Shown: positions 8,292 to 15,551 of the stretch, piece by piece
Position numbering within the stretch: position 1 is the first letter of the stretch
Layout of the letters: each line of letters opens with the position of its first letter
Assembly (NCBI RefSeq): GCF_002155975.1
Contig: NZ_MUMI01000094.1
Location: 1-64,000 of the forward strand
From: Amycolatopsis kentuckyensis
Lineage (GTDB): Bacteria > Actinomycetota > Actinomycetes > Mycobacteriales > Pseudonocardiaceae
Direction of reading: 5' to 3'
DNA length: 64,000 bases
Notes under the pieces: model-generated
The model's input: only the letters and a program-made list of their open reading frames with translations
Database searches by the model: none
Told to the model about the DNA's origin: nothing
Translations under genes and position numbers: made by a program

Positions 8292-8678
8292 TCAGAACTT
8301 CAGCTTCATTGTGTTGCCGTCACCGACCTGCACGCCCTGTGAGTCCCGCACCCGCACGTCGTACTTGCCCGCCCCGGCCCCGGGCGGATCCACGACAGCC
8401 AGGACCGCCTGCGCGGCCGCGACCAGTTCAGCGTCCTCGGCTACGCCCGCAGCGGTCAGCGCCGCGACCAGGTCGTCGCGGTGCTCGTCAGGGGCTGCCG
8501 CATATGCCTCCAACACCGACACACCGTCGCCCGCGCCGCTGCGGCTTAGGAGCCGGCGCACACCGCTCTGCACGCTGGCGTACGCGTCCTTCACCGCGGC
8601 ACTCGCCGAGTCCTTCACCCCCGCCACCGCGCCAGCCGTTAACGCTGACACGACCAGCTCCACAGCCTCAACCGCCAC
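8292..8678 (-). CDS. Bell-like effector with C-terminal RHIM/BASS3-like amyloid motif
   Basis: 128 aa. The N-terminal half is Ala/Val-rich and helical (VVSALTAGAVAGVKDSASAA, then KDAYASVQSGVRRLL), like the Bell domains thought to act as HeLo/MLKL-type membrane-disrupting effectors. The last residues (112-128) are DSQGVQVGDGNTMKLKF, sharing VQVGDGN with the N-terminus of the adjacent NLR. Effector-C-terminal/NLR-N-terminal motif sharing is the known layout of NLR-associated amyloid signalling pairs. GTG start with AGAGAGG upstream; 13 bp before the NLR gene, so one operon. The lytic function is inferred, not shown. Confidence 0.75.
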   Translation of the reverse strand: MAVEAVELVVSALTAGAVAGVKDSASAAVKDAYASVQSGVRRLLSRSGAGDGVSVLEAYAAAPDEHRDDLVAALTAAGVAEDAELVAAAQAVLAVVDPPGAGAGKYDVRVRDSQGVQVGDGNTMKLKF

Positions 8679-8959
8679 TTAGTGCACCTCTCTCACGGCA
8701 GCCGGGACTACCCCGGCCGACACTTTGTACCAGTCTCTACGACTCACGCTGGCGTTACTGCCACAGGCGATAAGTGGCAGGGGTGGAGGCGCAGGACTTC
8801 TGGGCCTACCAGGACCTCGTCGAACCCCTACACCTCGGAGAACCGCACTACTGCACCCACATGCGAGAAGCGAACGGCGATCCGGGTTGATCCCGCGGCC
8901 CGTCGGCGGGCTTGCAGGTCACTGGGGCAGTGACCAAGATCGGAGGAGTGAACGAACTG

Positions 8960-9206
8960 GTGCTGACGGCTGAACGTCGTGACGAGCTGGCAACCCTACT
9001 TGCCGATGATCAGCGGTTTCGTGCCGAATACCCAAAGGTGGCCGACTACCTCGACATGGCGCCTCGACTGCGGGGGACGGGTGATGAACGGGTGGACGCG
9101 GCTTTCGATCTTCGCTTCGTTCATTACATGACTGCCGACGCAGACGTCAGTTCGAACCCGTACTGGGATATCGTCTCGCCCTTCGTGTTCGAGATTCGGC
9201 CGCGCT
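8960..9206 (+). pseudogene. truncated hypothetical coding segment fused out of frame to primase
   Basis: A protein-like reading beginning LTAERRDELATLLADDQ with conserved-looking DLRFVHYMTADADVSSN runs to about 9200, where it turns into the wrong frame of the downstream primase. A GGAGGA at 8942-8947 precedes GTG codons at 8948 and 8960. It may be the original 5' part of a gene joined to the primase by deletion, or the true N-terminus lost by a frameshift. No family recognised. Confidence 0.4.
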
Positions 9207-10220
9207 GCCGGGCTCCGCGCGGCGGCGCTGGACATCGCTGGCAGGGGGTGGAAGGTCTTCCCCTGCCGACCGGGCACCAAGGCCGCGCACTGGCACAAAC
9301 TCGCCGATTGCGCGGGCGCCGGCGTCTGCACCCGCGGGCACGCCACCCCGGAACAGCTGGCCACCGACGACCCGGACCGGGTCGCGGCCAAGTGGTCGGA
9401 AGGTCCGTTGTGGAACATCGCGCTGTTCCCCGGACCCTCGGGGCTGTTCCTGCTCGACTGCGACCAACCCAAACCGGGCCACAAGGGCGAGCACGACCCC
9501 GACGGCTGGACCCAACTCCGATCCCTTGCCGCGGAACGAGGTGGGCCGCTGCCGGACACGTGGACAGTGGACACCCCGACCGATGGCCGGCACCTGCTCT
9601 ACACCGCGCCGCCCGGGTGCCGACTGCGGTCCACGGTCAAGCACATCGCCTCGAACATCGACACCCGCGGCTGGGGCGGCTACGCCCTCGCCCCGGGCAG
9701 CCTGCTCCCGCAAGGCAGCTACGGACTCATGGGCGACACCGACCCTGCTCCGTTGCCGGGGTGGTTGGTCCAGGCCGCCGTCGAACGCGCGCATGTGGCC
9801 ATCTCCGAACGAAACGAGAAGCCCGTAGCCGCCCCGGACGCCTACACCGCCGCCGCCGTGCGGGGCGAGACCGGCCGCGTGCGTGCGGCGCAACCAGGCA
9901 CCCGCAACAAGGTCCTGTCCACCGCCGCCTACGCCCTCGGGCAACTGGTCGGCGCACGGCTGCTGGACGAGGACTACGCGCGGGCCGAACTGCAGGCGGC
10001 CGTCGCGGCCTGGAACACCCCCGACTCCGCAGTCAAAGACGACGGCGTTGTCGACACCGCGCTGCGGGCCGGGATCGACAACCCCCGCCGCGTCACCCCG
10101 CGGCCGGGCCGCCTGAGCTGCAGCTCGCAGCCTTTGCAGGCGCGAGAAGGCCGGCGACCGACCGCGAATTGGCACCCAGTGGCAACGTCCGAACGAGTGA
10201 ACGATGTAGTGTGTTTGTGA
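9132..10220 (+). CDS. bifunctional primase/polymerase (prim-pol), start missing or frameshifted
   Basis: Recognisable homology starts near 9216 (LRAALDIAGRGWKVFPCRPG) and continues through the metal-binding DxD-like LFLLDCDQP, WTVDTPTDGRHLLY and GWGGYALAPGS, the archaeo-eukaryotic-type prim-pol core of actinomycete RepPP replication proteins. It should prime element replication with the 15552 ATPase and the iterons. The frame is open from 9132 but has no ATG/GTG/TTG before the conserved region; the first ATG (9408) would delete the N-terminal quarter. The upstream reading frame enters it out of phase, so this is either a frameshifted pseudogene or uses an unusual start. Confidence 0.65.
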   Translation: MPTQTSVRTRTGISSRPSCSRFGRAAGLRAAALDIAGRGWKVFPCRPGTKAAHWHKLADCAGAGVCTRGHATPEQLATDDPDRVAAKWSEGPLWNIALFPGPSGLFLLDCDQPKPGHKGEHDPDGWTQLRSLAAERGGPLPDTWTVDTPTDGRHLLYTAPPGCRLRSTVKHIASNIDTRGWGGYALAPGSLLPQGSYGLMGDTDPAPLPGWLVQAAVERAHVAISERNEKPVAAPDAYTAAAVRGETGRVRAAQPGTRNKVLSTAAYALGQLVGARLLDEDYARAELQAAVAAWNTPDSAVKDDGVVDTALRAGIDNPRRVTPRPGRLSCSSQPLQAREGRRPTANWHPVATSERVNDVVCL

Positions 10221-10228
10221 CGCTAAAA

Positions 10229-10267
10229 GGGGGATCCTGATCCACGCTGTAAGGATCAGGACCCCCC
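10229..10267. terminator. bidirectional terminator hairpin
   Basis: GGGGGATCCTGATCC and GGATCAGGACCCCCC pair over 15 bp with one mismatch around a 9-nt loop. It sits between the convergent primase and small membrane protein genes. Confidence 0.7.
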
Positions 10268-10278
10268 GGGTAGCGGAG

Positions 10279-10449
10279 TTAGCGGCTCAGGTACCAGGTC
10301 AGGACCAGCAAAGCCAGAACCAGGACCAGAGCCAGAGCGGGCCCGGTCACCTTGATGATGACCGGGCCGCTCAGCCTCACAATGATCATGAAGCGTGAGC
10401 GTTCCCGCGATTCCTTCGAGCGTTGAAGCTCGTCATCCACAGTTGTCAC
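10279..10449 (-). CDS. small single-pass membrane protein
   Basis: 56 aa from GTG at 10449, preceded by GAGGAAAGG. A charged N-terminus (DDELQRSKESRERSR) is followed by one hydrophobic helix at residues about 35-53, ending WYLSR. It overlaps the short upstream reading frame by GTGA. Function unknown; small tail-anchored proteins of this kind are common in actinomycete elements. Confidence 0.55.
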   Translation of the reverse strand: MTTVDDELQRSKESRERSRFMIIVRLSGPVIIKVTGPALALVLVLALLVLTWYLSR

Positions 10450-10628
10450 CCTTTCCTCACCGCCGGGCGGACTTGCTCGGCGATGCACCGGTCGAACATG
10501 ACGTGAGGCGGCGAGGTCGGTTGGTAACGCCAAAACGGTACCTGCAACAGCGCTAATCCATCCGGGTGACCCCGACTAAACGTTTGCGCTGGCAACAGGA
10601 TCTCGAAGCGGAAGGGTCGATCAGACAT
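10446..10628 (-). pseudogene. short reading frame resembling the N-terminus of an F420-type luciferase-like monooxygenase
   Basis: 60 codons beginning MSDRPFRFEILLPAQTF, similar to the first beta strand of luciferase-like flavin/F420 monooxygenases, then losing similarity. It overlaps the next small gene by four bases and follows a decayed tetR, so it may be the relic of a regulator/monooxygenase pair. It could also be a genuine short gene. Confidence 0.35.
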
Positions 10629-10689
10629 TTGTTCGAACCCAGTGGGTGTTGCCCATTTATTCACGTAGTGTCATGACCTGGTTGCACGT

Positions 10690-11295
10690 GGGTACGACGG
10701 GGTGGTGTGCAATTCCGGCGGGTCGATTGTCGATTTGTTGCGAAAATAGTCGCCTGCCCTGTGTCTGGTTCGCGACGCCGGCCCTGTGCGCAGCAACGTC
10801 GTGAGTTCTGCCTCGAAGCTCGGGCGGTACGCCACTCGGCGCGTTCGGGCCAGGTCGTTGGCGATGGTCAGCGCCGCGTGGACCGTGATCTTCGCTTCTC
10901 GCGGTGGCAACTCCGGCCGCACCGCCGACAGCAGCGTCATCCACTGGGCCACGTAATCCCGCGGACCCGCAGCAAGTCCACCTTGTCCCGGTCCGGCATC
11001 GTCACGCGGTCCGCCAAGAACGACACCAGCAGCTCCGGTGTGTGCAAGATCGTGTGCACGTACGACGCCACCAGGCGACGCAGGGCCGAGCGCTCATCCG
11101 ATGTCTGGAGTGCCCGCACGGGCCGCCAACGCCCGCCGCCGCCGCTCGGTGGCCGATCGCCACCATGACGGTCGCATTGCTGGGGAAGTGTCGATAGACG
11201 CTGGGTACGGCTATGCCCGCCGCCGCTCCGATGTCCTCCATGATCACGTCGTCGAAGGCGCGCTGGGCGAACAGGCCCGTCGCGAGCGATGGCCA
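10690..11295 (-). pseudogene. decayed TetR-family regulator
   Basis: Three consecutive frames on the minus strand together give a TetR protein: LFAQRAFDDVIMEDIGAAAG and VPSVYRHFPSNATVMVAIGH (about 11290-11190), then RRLVASYVHTILHTPELLVSFL and MPDRDKVDLLRVRG (about 11090-10960), then AQWMTLLSAVRPELPPREAK onwards (below 10950). At least two frameshifts separate the parts, and the first helix is cut off where the duplicated zinc-ribbon fragment begins near 11290. It is not functional as one protein. Confidence 0.65.
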
Positions 11296-11489
11296 CCCGC
11301 CGTCCCCGCCGCGAGTGCGGCGAATCCGGGTGGGCAGAACTGCCCAAGGCGCACCGCACCCGCGAAGCCCGCCTCTACCGCGCCGACCACTCCCCGGACT
11401 CCTACCTGCACGACTACCTGCAGGGCCGGGTGCCGCGCGTGTCCGGCCCTTCCGATGCCCTCCCGGTACCACCACGAGAACGGAGGTGA
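11289..11489 (+). pseudogene. partial duplicate of the RRQRL zinc-ribbon gene
   Basis: 66 codons (ECGESGWAELPKAHR, SPDSYLHDYLQG) are clearly homologous to the C-terminal third of the intact gene at 11496-12011. Three of the four zinc-ligand cysteines are replaced by arginine and the N-terminal two thirds are missing. It abuts the truncated tetR and lies just before the intact copy, a tandem-duplication relic. Confidence 0.6.
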
Positions 11490-11495
11490 ACCGTC

Positions 11496-12011
11496 ATGGC
11501 ACGTCGGTATCCGTGGGTGCTGGCCCCGGTGCCGTGGTCTCCGGATCCGGAGTTCACGCGTGGCCGCTGGCACGGCAAACCCCTGCTGTCGCACAACACC
11601 GCACCGCGGAGCCTGCTCGCCACGCGCCGCCAGCTGCGCGCGCTCGGCAAGCGGCCGGGTGGGCAGGACCCGGTGGCGTTCCTGTACTTCCGGTGCCGCA
11701 AGGCCGCCAAGATCGTGCACGCCAACCTGTACCTGATCGCCGACGCGAAACCGGTCCGGCCGATGACCCCGGCCCGCGAGGCGGCGCTGGCGAAGGCGAT
11801 GGCGGCGCGGCGCACCTGCCGCGAGTGCGGCGAGACCGGGTGGGCCGAACTCCCGCGAGCGCACCGCACGTGCGAAGCCTGCCTCTACACCGCCGGGCTG
11901 GACCCGGATTCCTACCTGCACGACTACCTGGTTGGCGAACCCACCCTCGACGCGGCCGATCACGCCGTCCGATCTGCCCTCGAACGGGGAGGAGAAACCG
12001 ATGCGACGTAA
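11496..12011 (+). CDS. RRQRL motif-containing zinc-binding protein
   Basis: 171 aa. Residues 44-48 are RRQLR in the conserved ATRRQLRALGKRPGGQDPVA segment, and C108/C111/C126/C129 form a CxxC...CxxC zinc ribbon. This family is found in actinomycete integrative elements next to replication genes; its role is not established, and DNA or replication-protein binding is inference. The start is supported by GAACGGAGG before the ATG. Its stop overlaps the methyltransferase start by 11 bases. Confidence 0.8.
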   Translation: MARRYPWVLAPVPWSPDPEFTRGRWHGKPLLSHNTAPRSLLATRRQLRALGKRPGGQDPVAFLYFRCRKAAKIVHANLYLIADAKPVRPMTPAREAALAKAMAARRTCRECGETGWAELPRAHRTCEACLYTAGLDPDSYLHDYLVGEPTLDAADHAVRSALERGGETDAT

Positions 12012-12696
12012 ACGAATCCTCGACGCCTGTTGCTGCTCGGGTGGTGCCGCGAAGGGCTACCACGACGCCGGGTTCGAAGTCGTCGGCGTGGACATCGCCC
12101 CGCAGCCGAACTACCCCTACGAGTTCCACCAGGGCGACGCGATCGAGTTCATCGACGACCACGGCCACGAGTTCGACGCCGCGCACATCTCCCCGCCGTG
12201 TCAGAACGCCTGCGCGCTCACCGCGGGCAACCGCCGCCGCGCCGGCTGGACCGACAACCACATCGACCTGATCCCGCCCGCGCGGGCCGCGCTCGCCCGC
12301 CTCCGGGCACGCACCGGCATCCCGACCGTGCTGGAGAACGTCCAGGGCTCCAAGCTCCGGCGCGACCTCACCCTCTGCGGGCTCGCGTTCGCCCTGCGGG
12401 TGTTCCGACACCGCTACTTCGAGATCGACGGCTTCACCGTCGACCAGCCCCCGCGCCCCAGCCACCGCGGGCACCGGGTGGCCGGCTGGCGCCACGGCGT
12501 CCGCTACGACGGGGACATGGTCGCGGTCTACGGCGACGGCGGCGGCAAGGGCTCGATCACCGAGTGGCAGGACGCCATGGGCATCCACCACACCGACGTC
12601 CGCCGCGAGATCGCCGAAGCCATCCCGCCCGCCTACACCCGCCACATCGGCACCGCCCTGCTCGCCCACCTCGCCGCTGTCCCGGCCGCGGCCTGA
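12001..12696 (+). CDS. DNA (cytosine-5-) methyltransferase-like protein
   Basis: 231 aa. DACCCSGGAAKGY (8-20) is the SAM-binding motif I, SPPCQ (64-68) carries the catalytic Cys67, and VLENV (110-114) is motif VI. It is far shorter than restriction-type C5 methyltransferases, as is usual for versions in phages and actinomycete elements. It probably methylates element or host DNA for protection or replication timing. ATG at 12001 has GGGGAGGAG upstream; translationally coupled to the zinc-ribbon gene. No cognate nuclease is nearby. Confidence 0.8.
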   Translation: MRRKRILDACCCSGGAAKGYHDAGFEVVGVDIAPQPNYPYEFHQGDAIEFIDDHGHEFDAAHISPPCQNACALTAGNRRRAGWTDNHIDLIPPARAALARLRARTGIPTVLENVQGSKLRRDLTLCGLAFALRVFRHRYFEIDGFTVDQPPRPSHRGHRVAGWRHGVRYDGDMVAVYGDGGGKGSITEWQDAMGIHHTDVRREIAEAIPPAYTRHIGTALLAHLAAVPAAA

Positions 12697-12732
12697 CCAC
12701 CACCGCCCCCACCGATCCGAGGAGCTGACCCC

Positions 12733-13449
12733 ATGACTCTCACCACCACCGCCGACACCTCCGTCCCGCCCAGACCCGCGCCGGAACTCGGGTTGGGCGG
12801 GACCCGGACCAGCCACCGCTGGGCGGACACGCCCGGCAACTTCGACAAGCTCAACTGCCGCGCCCTGTGGCCCACCGACAACGAGTGGGGAATCCCGCTG
12901 CTGCCGCGGGCGGTGTTCGAGCCTGCTCGGTTGGTGGCCTACACCGACCGCCACGCCACGGCCACCGCCGGACCGGACACGGCGGTGCACTTCTTCCTCG
13001 ACGACTACCGGTTCGAGGTCGTGTGGTCCAAGCCGGTGCGTGGCCTGTCCCGCTGCCGCTCGGTCGGCGTGGCGCTCACGCCGGACTTCAGCCTGTACCG
13101 GGACATGCCGCTGGTGATGCAGCTGTGGCAGGTCTACCGCTCCCGCTGGTGCGGCGCCTGGCTGCACCACCACGGCGTCACCGTCGTCCCCACGGTGTCG
13201 TGGTCCACACCGGACTCCTACCCCTTCGCCTTCGCCGGCATCCCGGCCGGCTCGGTGGTCGCGGTGTCCACGGTCGGGGTATGGCGCGAGCCGGTGGCCC
13301 GGGAGCTGTTCGCCGCCGGCTACGCCGAAATGCTGGACCGCCTCGCCCCGGCGCTGGTGCTGGTGCACGGCAAGCCGCCAACCGAGCAGGTCCAGGCCGG
13401 GACGCCGGTGCGGTGCTACCCGACGCGGTGGGACGGCGGTGGTCGGTGA
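12733..13449 (+). CDS. DUF4417 domain-containing protein
   Basis: 238 aa with the DUF4417 pattern: VHFFLDDYRFEVVWSKP, LTPDFSLYRDMPLVMQLWQ, YRSRWCGAWLHHHGVTVVPT and STVGVWRE. The family is common in phages and integrative elements; its biochemical role is unknown. It lies 36 bp after the methyltransferase and its TGA overlaps the ATG of the next gene, so the group 11496-14075 is probably one operon. Confidence 0.8.
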   Translation: MTLTTTADTSVPPRPAPELGLGGTRTSHRWADTPGNFDKLNCRALWPTDNEWGIPLLPRAVFEPARLVAYTDRHATATAGPDTAVHFFLDDYRFEVVWSKPVRGLSRCRSVGVALTPDFSLYRDMPLVMQLWQVYRSRWCGAWLHHHGVTVVPTVSWSTPDSYPFAFAGIPAGSVVAVSTVGVWREPVARELFAAGYAEMLDRLAPALVLVHGKPPTEQVQAGTPVRCYPTRWDGGGR

Positions 13450-14075
13450 TGGGCGGGCGAGGTTCCTCCTTGGGCAAGGGCAACCGGCCGCCCGCCACCA
13501 GCGGCAGCGGGCAACTCGGTGACGGCGCCCCGGCGCGGGTGGAACCGGCCGTGCCCGAAACAGAGCAGGTTCCCGGCGGCGCGACTGCTGATTCCGGCGA
13601 GCCGCCCGACAACGAAGTGGCTGCCGCGTCGGCGCCCTCGACCGAGGACCGCGTCCGCGACGCCGTGACCAAGCTGGCCGGAGAGGAAGGCGGATGGGTC
13701 AGCCTCGTTGACATCCGGAAAGCCCTCGGGGATGTCGACGCTGACGAGCTGAACCGTGCCCTGCGGGAGATGTCGAGCACGAACCCCAACGTCCAGCTCG
13801 TACCGGAGGACAACCGCAAAGCCCTGCAGCCCGAGGACCACGCCGCCGCCGTCGAGATCGGCGGAGACGACCAGCACTTCATCTCCATCGCCCGCCCGCG
13901 CGACACAGCAGCCAAGGACCGCGTACAGGCCGCCGGCATCGGCAACGCCAGCGATGACGACCTCGCGCAAGCGCTGCGGGATCCGCTGATTCCGTCGCAG
14001 ACGTACGACGAGATCCGGGCGGAGCAGAAGCGCCGTACGCAGCGAATGCCGTCCGACAAAGCCGCCGAGGTTTAA
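13449..14075 (+). CDS. hypothetical protein with winged-helix-like segment
   Basis: 208 aa from the ATG that overlaps the preceding TGA. The first 70 residues are disordered, Gly/Pro/Ala-rich (MGGRGSSLGKGNRPPATSGS), followed by a helix-turn-helix-like region (residues about 73-140, EDRVRDAVTKLAGEEGG and VDIRKALGDVDADELNRALR) ending in a possible beta wing. DNA binding is plausible but unproven. Last gene of the element's central operon. Confidence 0.6.
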   Translation: MGGRGSSLGKGNRPPATSGSGQLGDGAPARVEPAVPETEQVPGGATADSGEPPDNEVAAASAPSTEDRVRDAVTKLAGEEGGWVSLVDIRKALGDVDADELNRALREMSSTNPNVQLVPEDNRKALQPEDHAAAVEIGGDDQHFISIARPRDTAAKDRVQAAGIGNASDDDLAQALRDPLIPSQTYDEIRAEQKRRTQRMPSDKAAEV

Positions 14076-14233
14076 CCTTTTGGGTGATGCTTACTTACCT
14101 CTGTTGATCATGAGGGCCAACCCTTGGGTGATCGTTCCTTATTGCGACAGCCGGAAGAGCGATCAAGGGCTGTAGTGATCAGTGCATCTGCCGGTGGCTG
14201 CGACGCGGGTTCGGTTGTTTTCCGGCGACCAGG

Positions 14234-14824
14234 TTATTCGTTACCCTTGGGGACGATCACGCCGATTTCAGTCTGCATAATTCGTCGCAGCGCTTCTATG
14301 GCCGCGGACAGGGATTGATAGGTTTTTGTCGCCGTTTCTGCGTCGAATATTCTGTTGGTAAACATTGAGGTCAGTGTAGCCTGTTGCTTGGTTGCGGTAA
14401 GAAGTAATTCCTGAATCGCTTGATTTAGTTCAGCTGTGCCTACCAGTGAAATCTGAGTGGCGGGTTCCGTGAGGCTTTTGATGAGTGGTAAAAGTTGCTT
14501 GTATGGCTCTGTAATCTTTGCGACATTGAGCGAGCTTATGGATTGCCCGTCGAACTCTAAGACTGTCTTTTGTACCTCTGTCATGTAATGTTGCAGATAC
14601 AAAAGGAATTGATTCATCTGAGCATAGGCGGTCATTCGCTGCGAGTGCAGGAGCTTGAAGCGTTCTTCTGTGCGTTGGTGCTCCATTTCCGCTGCTGCTC
14701 GTTTATTGGTATATCGAAGAGTTAGCCATGTAGTAAGGCCACTTGCAAGCAGTGTGGCTAGAGCGGTGATACCGGCGACTACTGCCGTGAACCACCAGGG
14801 GCCGCCGGCGGGAGCGTTGTTCAT
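14234..14824 (-). CDS. low-GC N-terminally anchored coiled-coil membrane protein
   Basis: 196 aa. One transmembrane helix (residues about 10-34, FTAVVAGITALATLLASGLT) is followed by a cytoplasmic helical/coiled-coil region (KRAAAEMEHQRTEERFKLL). Base composition is much lower in GC than the neighbours and codon use is atypical, pointing to recent transfer. It is on the opposite strand to the replication genes, with its own flanks. No family recognised; cargo of the element. Confidence 0.7.
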   Translation of the reverse strand: MNNAPAGGPWWFTAVVAGITALATLLASGLTTWLTLRYTNKRAAAEMEHQRTEERFKLLHSQRMTAYAQMNQFLLYLQHYMTEVQKTVLEFDGQSISSLNVAKITEPYKQLLPLIKSLTEPATQISLVGTAELNQAIQELLLTATKQQATLTSMFTNRIFDAETATKTYQSLSAAIEALRRIMQTEIGVIVPKGNE

Positions 14825-14908
14825 GTCCCGATCGTAGCTAGGTCACTCGCCGGACGCCCTCTGTCAGGCCTGTTGGGTCCCGGGTGCCGTGGTTGTAGGC
14901 GGCTAGCT

Positions 14909-15127
14909 TCAGTGAAGCGAGGCGCACAGCCGTCCGGCGGCTGGCCGGGATCCATCGACCAGCTTGAGAGCTTTAAGGCCCGTTTGAATGGACGTATCGT
15001 TGTAATCGGCTGCAAGGTAGACATGGGCAAGCAGGGCTGTTTCGAATGCAGCGGAAATGGGATTCCGATTCGCGCGCCTGACGGCTCTGCTGACATGCCT
15101 CGATGGTTTTACTGGAGCGGACGGCAC
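14909..15127 (-). pseudogene. fragment resembling the TPR end of an XRE-type regulator
   Basis: The reading ISAAFETALLAHVYLAADYN, then DTSIQTGLKALKLVDG and a final RLCASLH, resembles the last TPR-like helices of actinomycete helix-turn-helix regulators (AHVYLAAGD..TAI..G..AL). No upstream HTH domain is present, so it is a 5'-truncated remnant, or possibly chance. The rest of 14825-15500 shows no gene. Confidence 0.35.
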
Positions 15128-15503
15128 TTACTCTTATGTGGTCACTCCAAGTCTGTCCGGTCGGTTGAAGAGCTTATGTGTGCCTTCAAGTTCCCGATCC
15201 GGCTTGAACTTGGCGTGGGACCCCAGTTGGCCGATACGTAACGCTTGACGTGCTCTGGCCTGAGCTGGCTACCGCCCATGCCGAGCGAGCCGCTAATCCG
15301 GCTTCATGGAGCTTGGAGCCGATGAGCCCGGCGGGAATTACGGCTAGTGAATGAGCTTGAGTGTTTGTTCAGCTTGTCCGTAAAGCATCTCGGCTTCGCC
15401 GGATGAGAACAGAGACCGGCATCGGGCCTAGCCCACGCGCGCCCGAGCAAAGCGCGATGCCGCCCGCGACGCCGCCCCCGCCGCTGCCTGACCGACTGGA
15501 CTA

Positions 15504-15522
15504 CCGCCGCGTCACGCGGCGG
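15504..15522. promoter_or_regulatory. 19-bp palindrome before the replication ATPase
   Basis: CCGCCGCGTCACGCGGCGG is a perfect 9-1-9 palindrome ending 14 bp before the ribosome site of the ATPase gene. It could be an operator or an RNA hairpin in the leader that limits replication-protein expression. Confidence 0.45.
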
Positions 15523-15551
15523 TGCACCACTTGCACGAGGAGGACACGCCC

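Noticed and set aside
8682-8973. Small plus-strand frames upstream of the effector gene
   Set aside because: Low-quality composition and no ribosome site; the region more likely holds the effector promoter.
14873-15241. 122-codon plus-strand frame
   Set aside because: No recognisable pattern or ribosome site; the minus strand here gives a better, though truncated, TPR-like reading.
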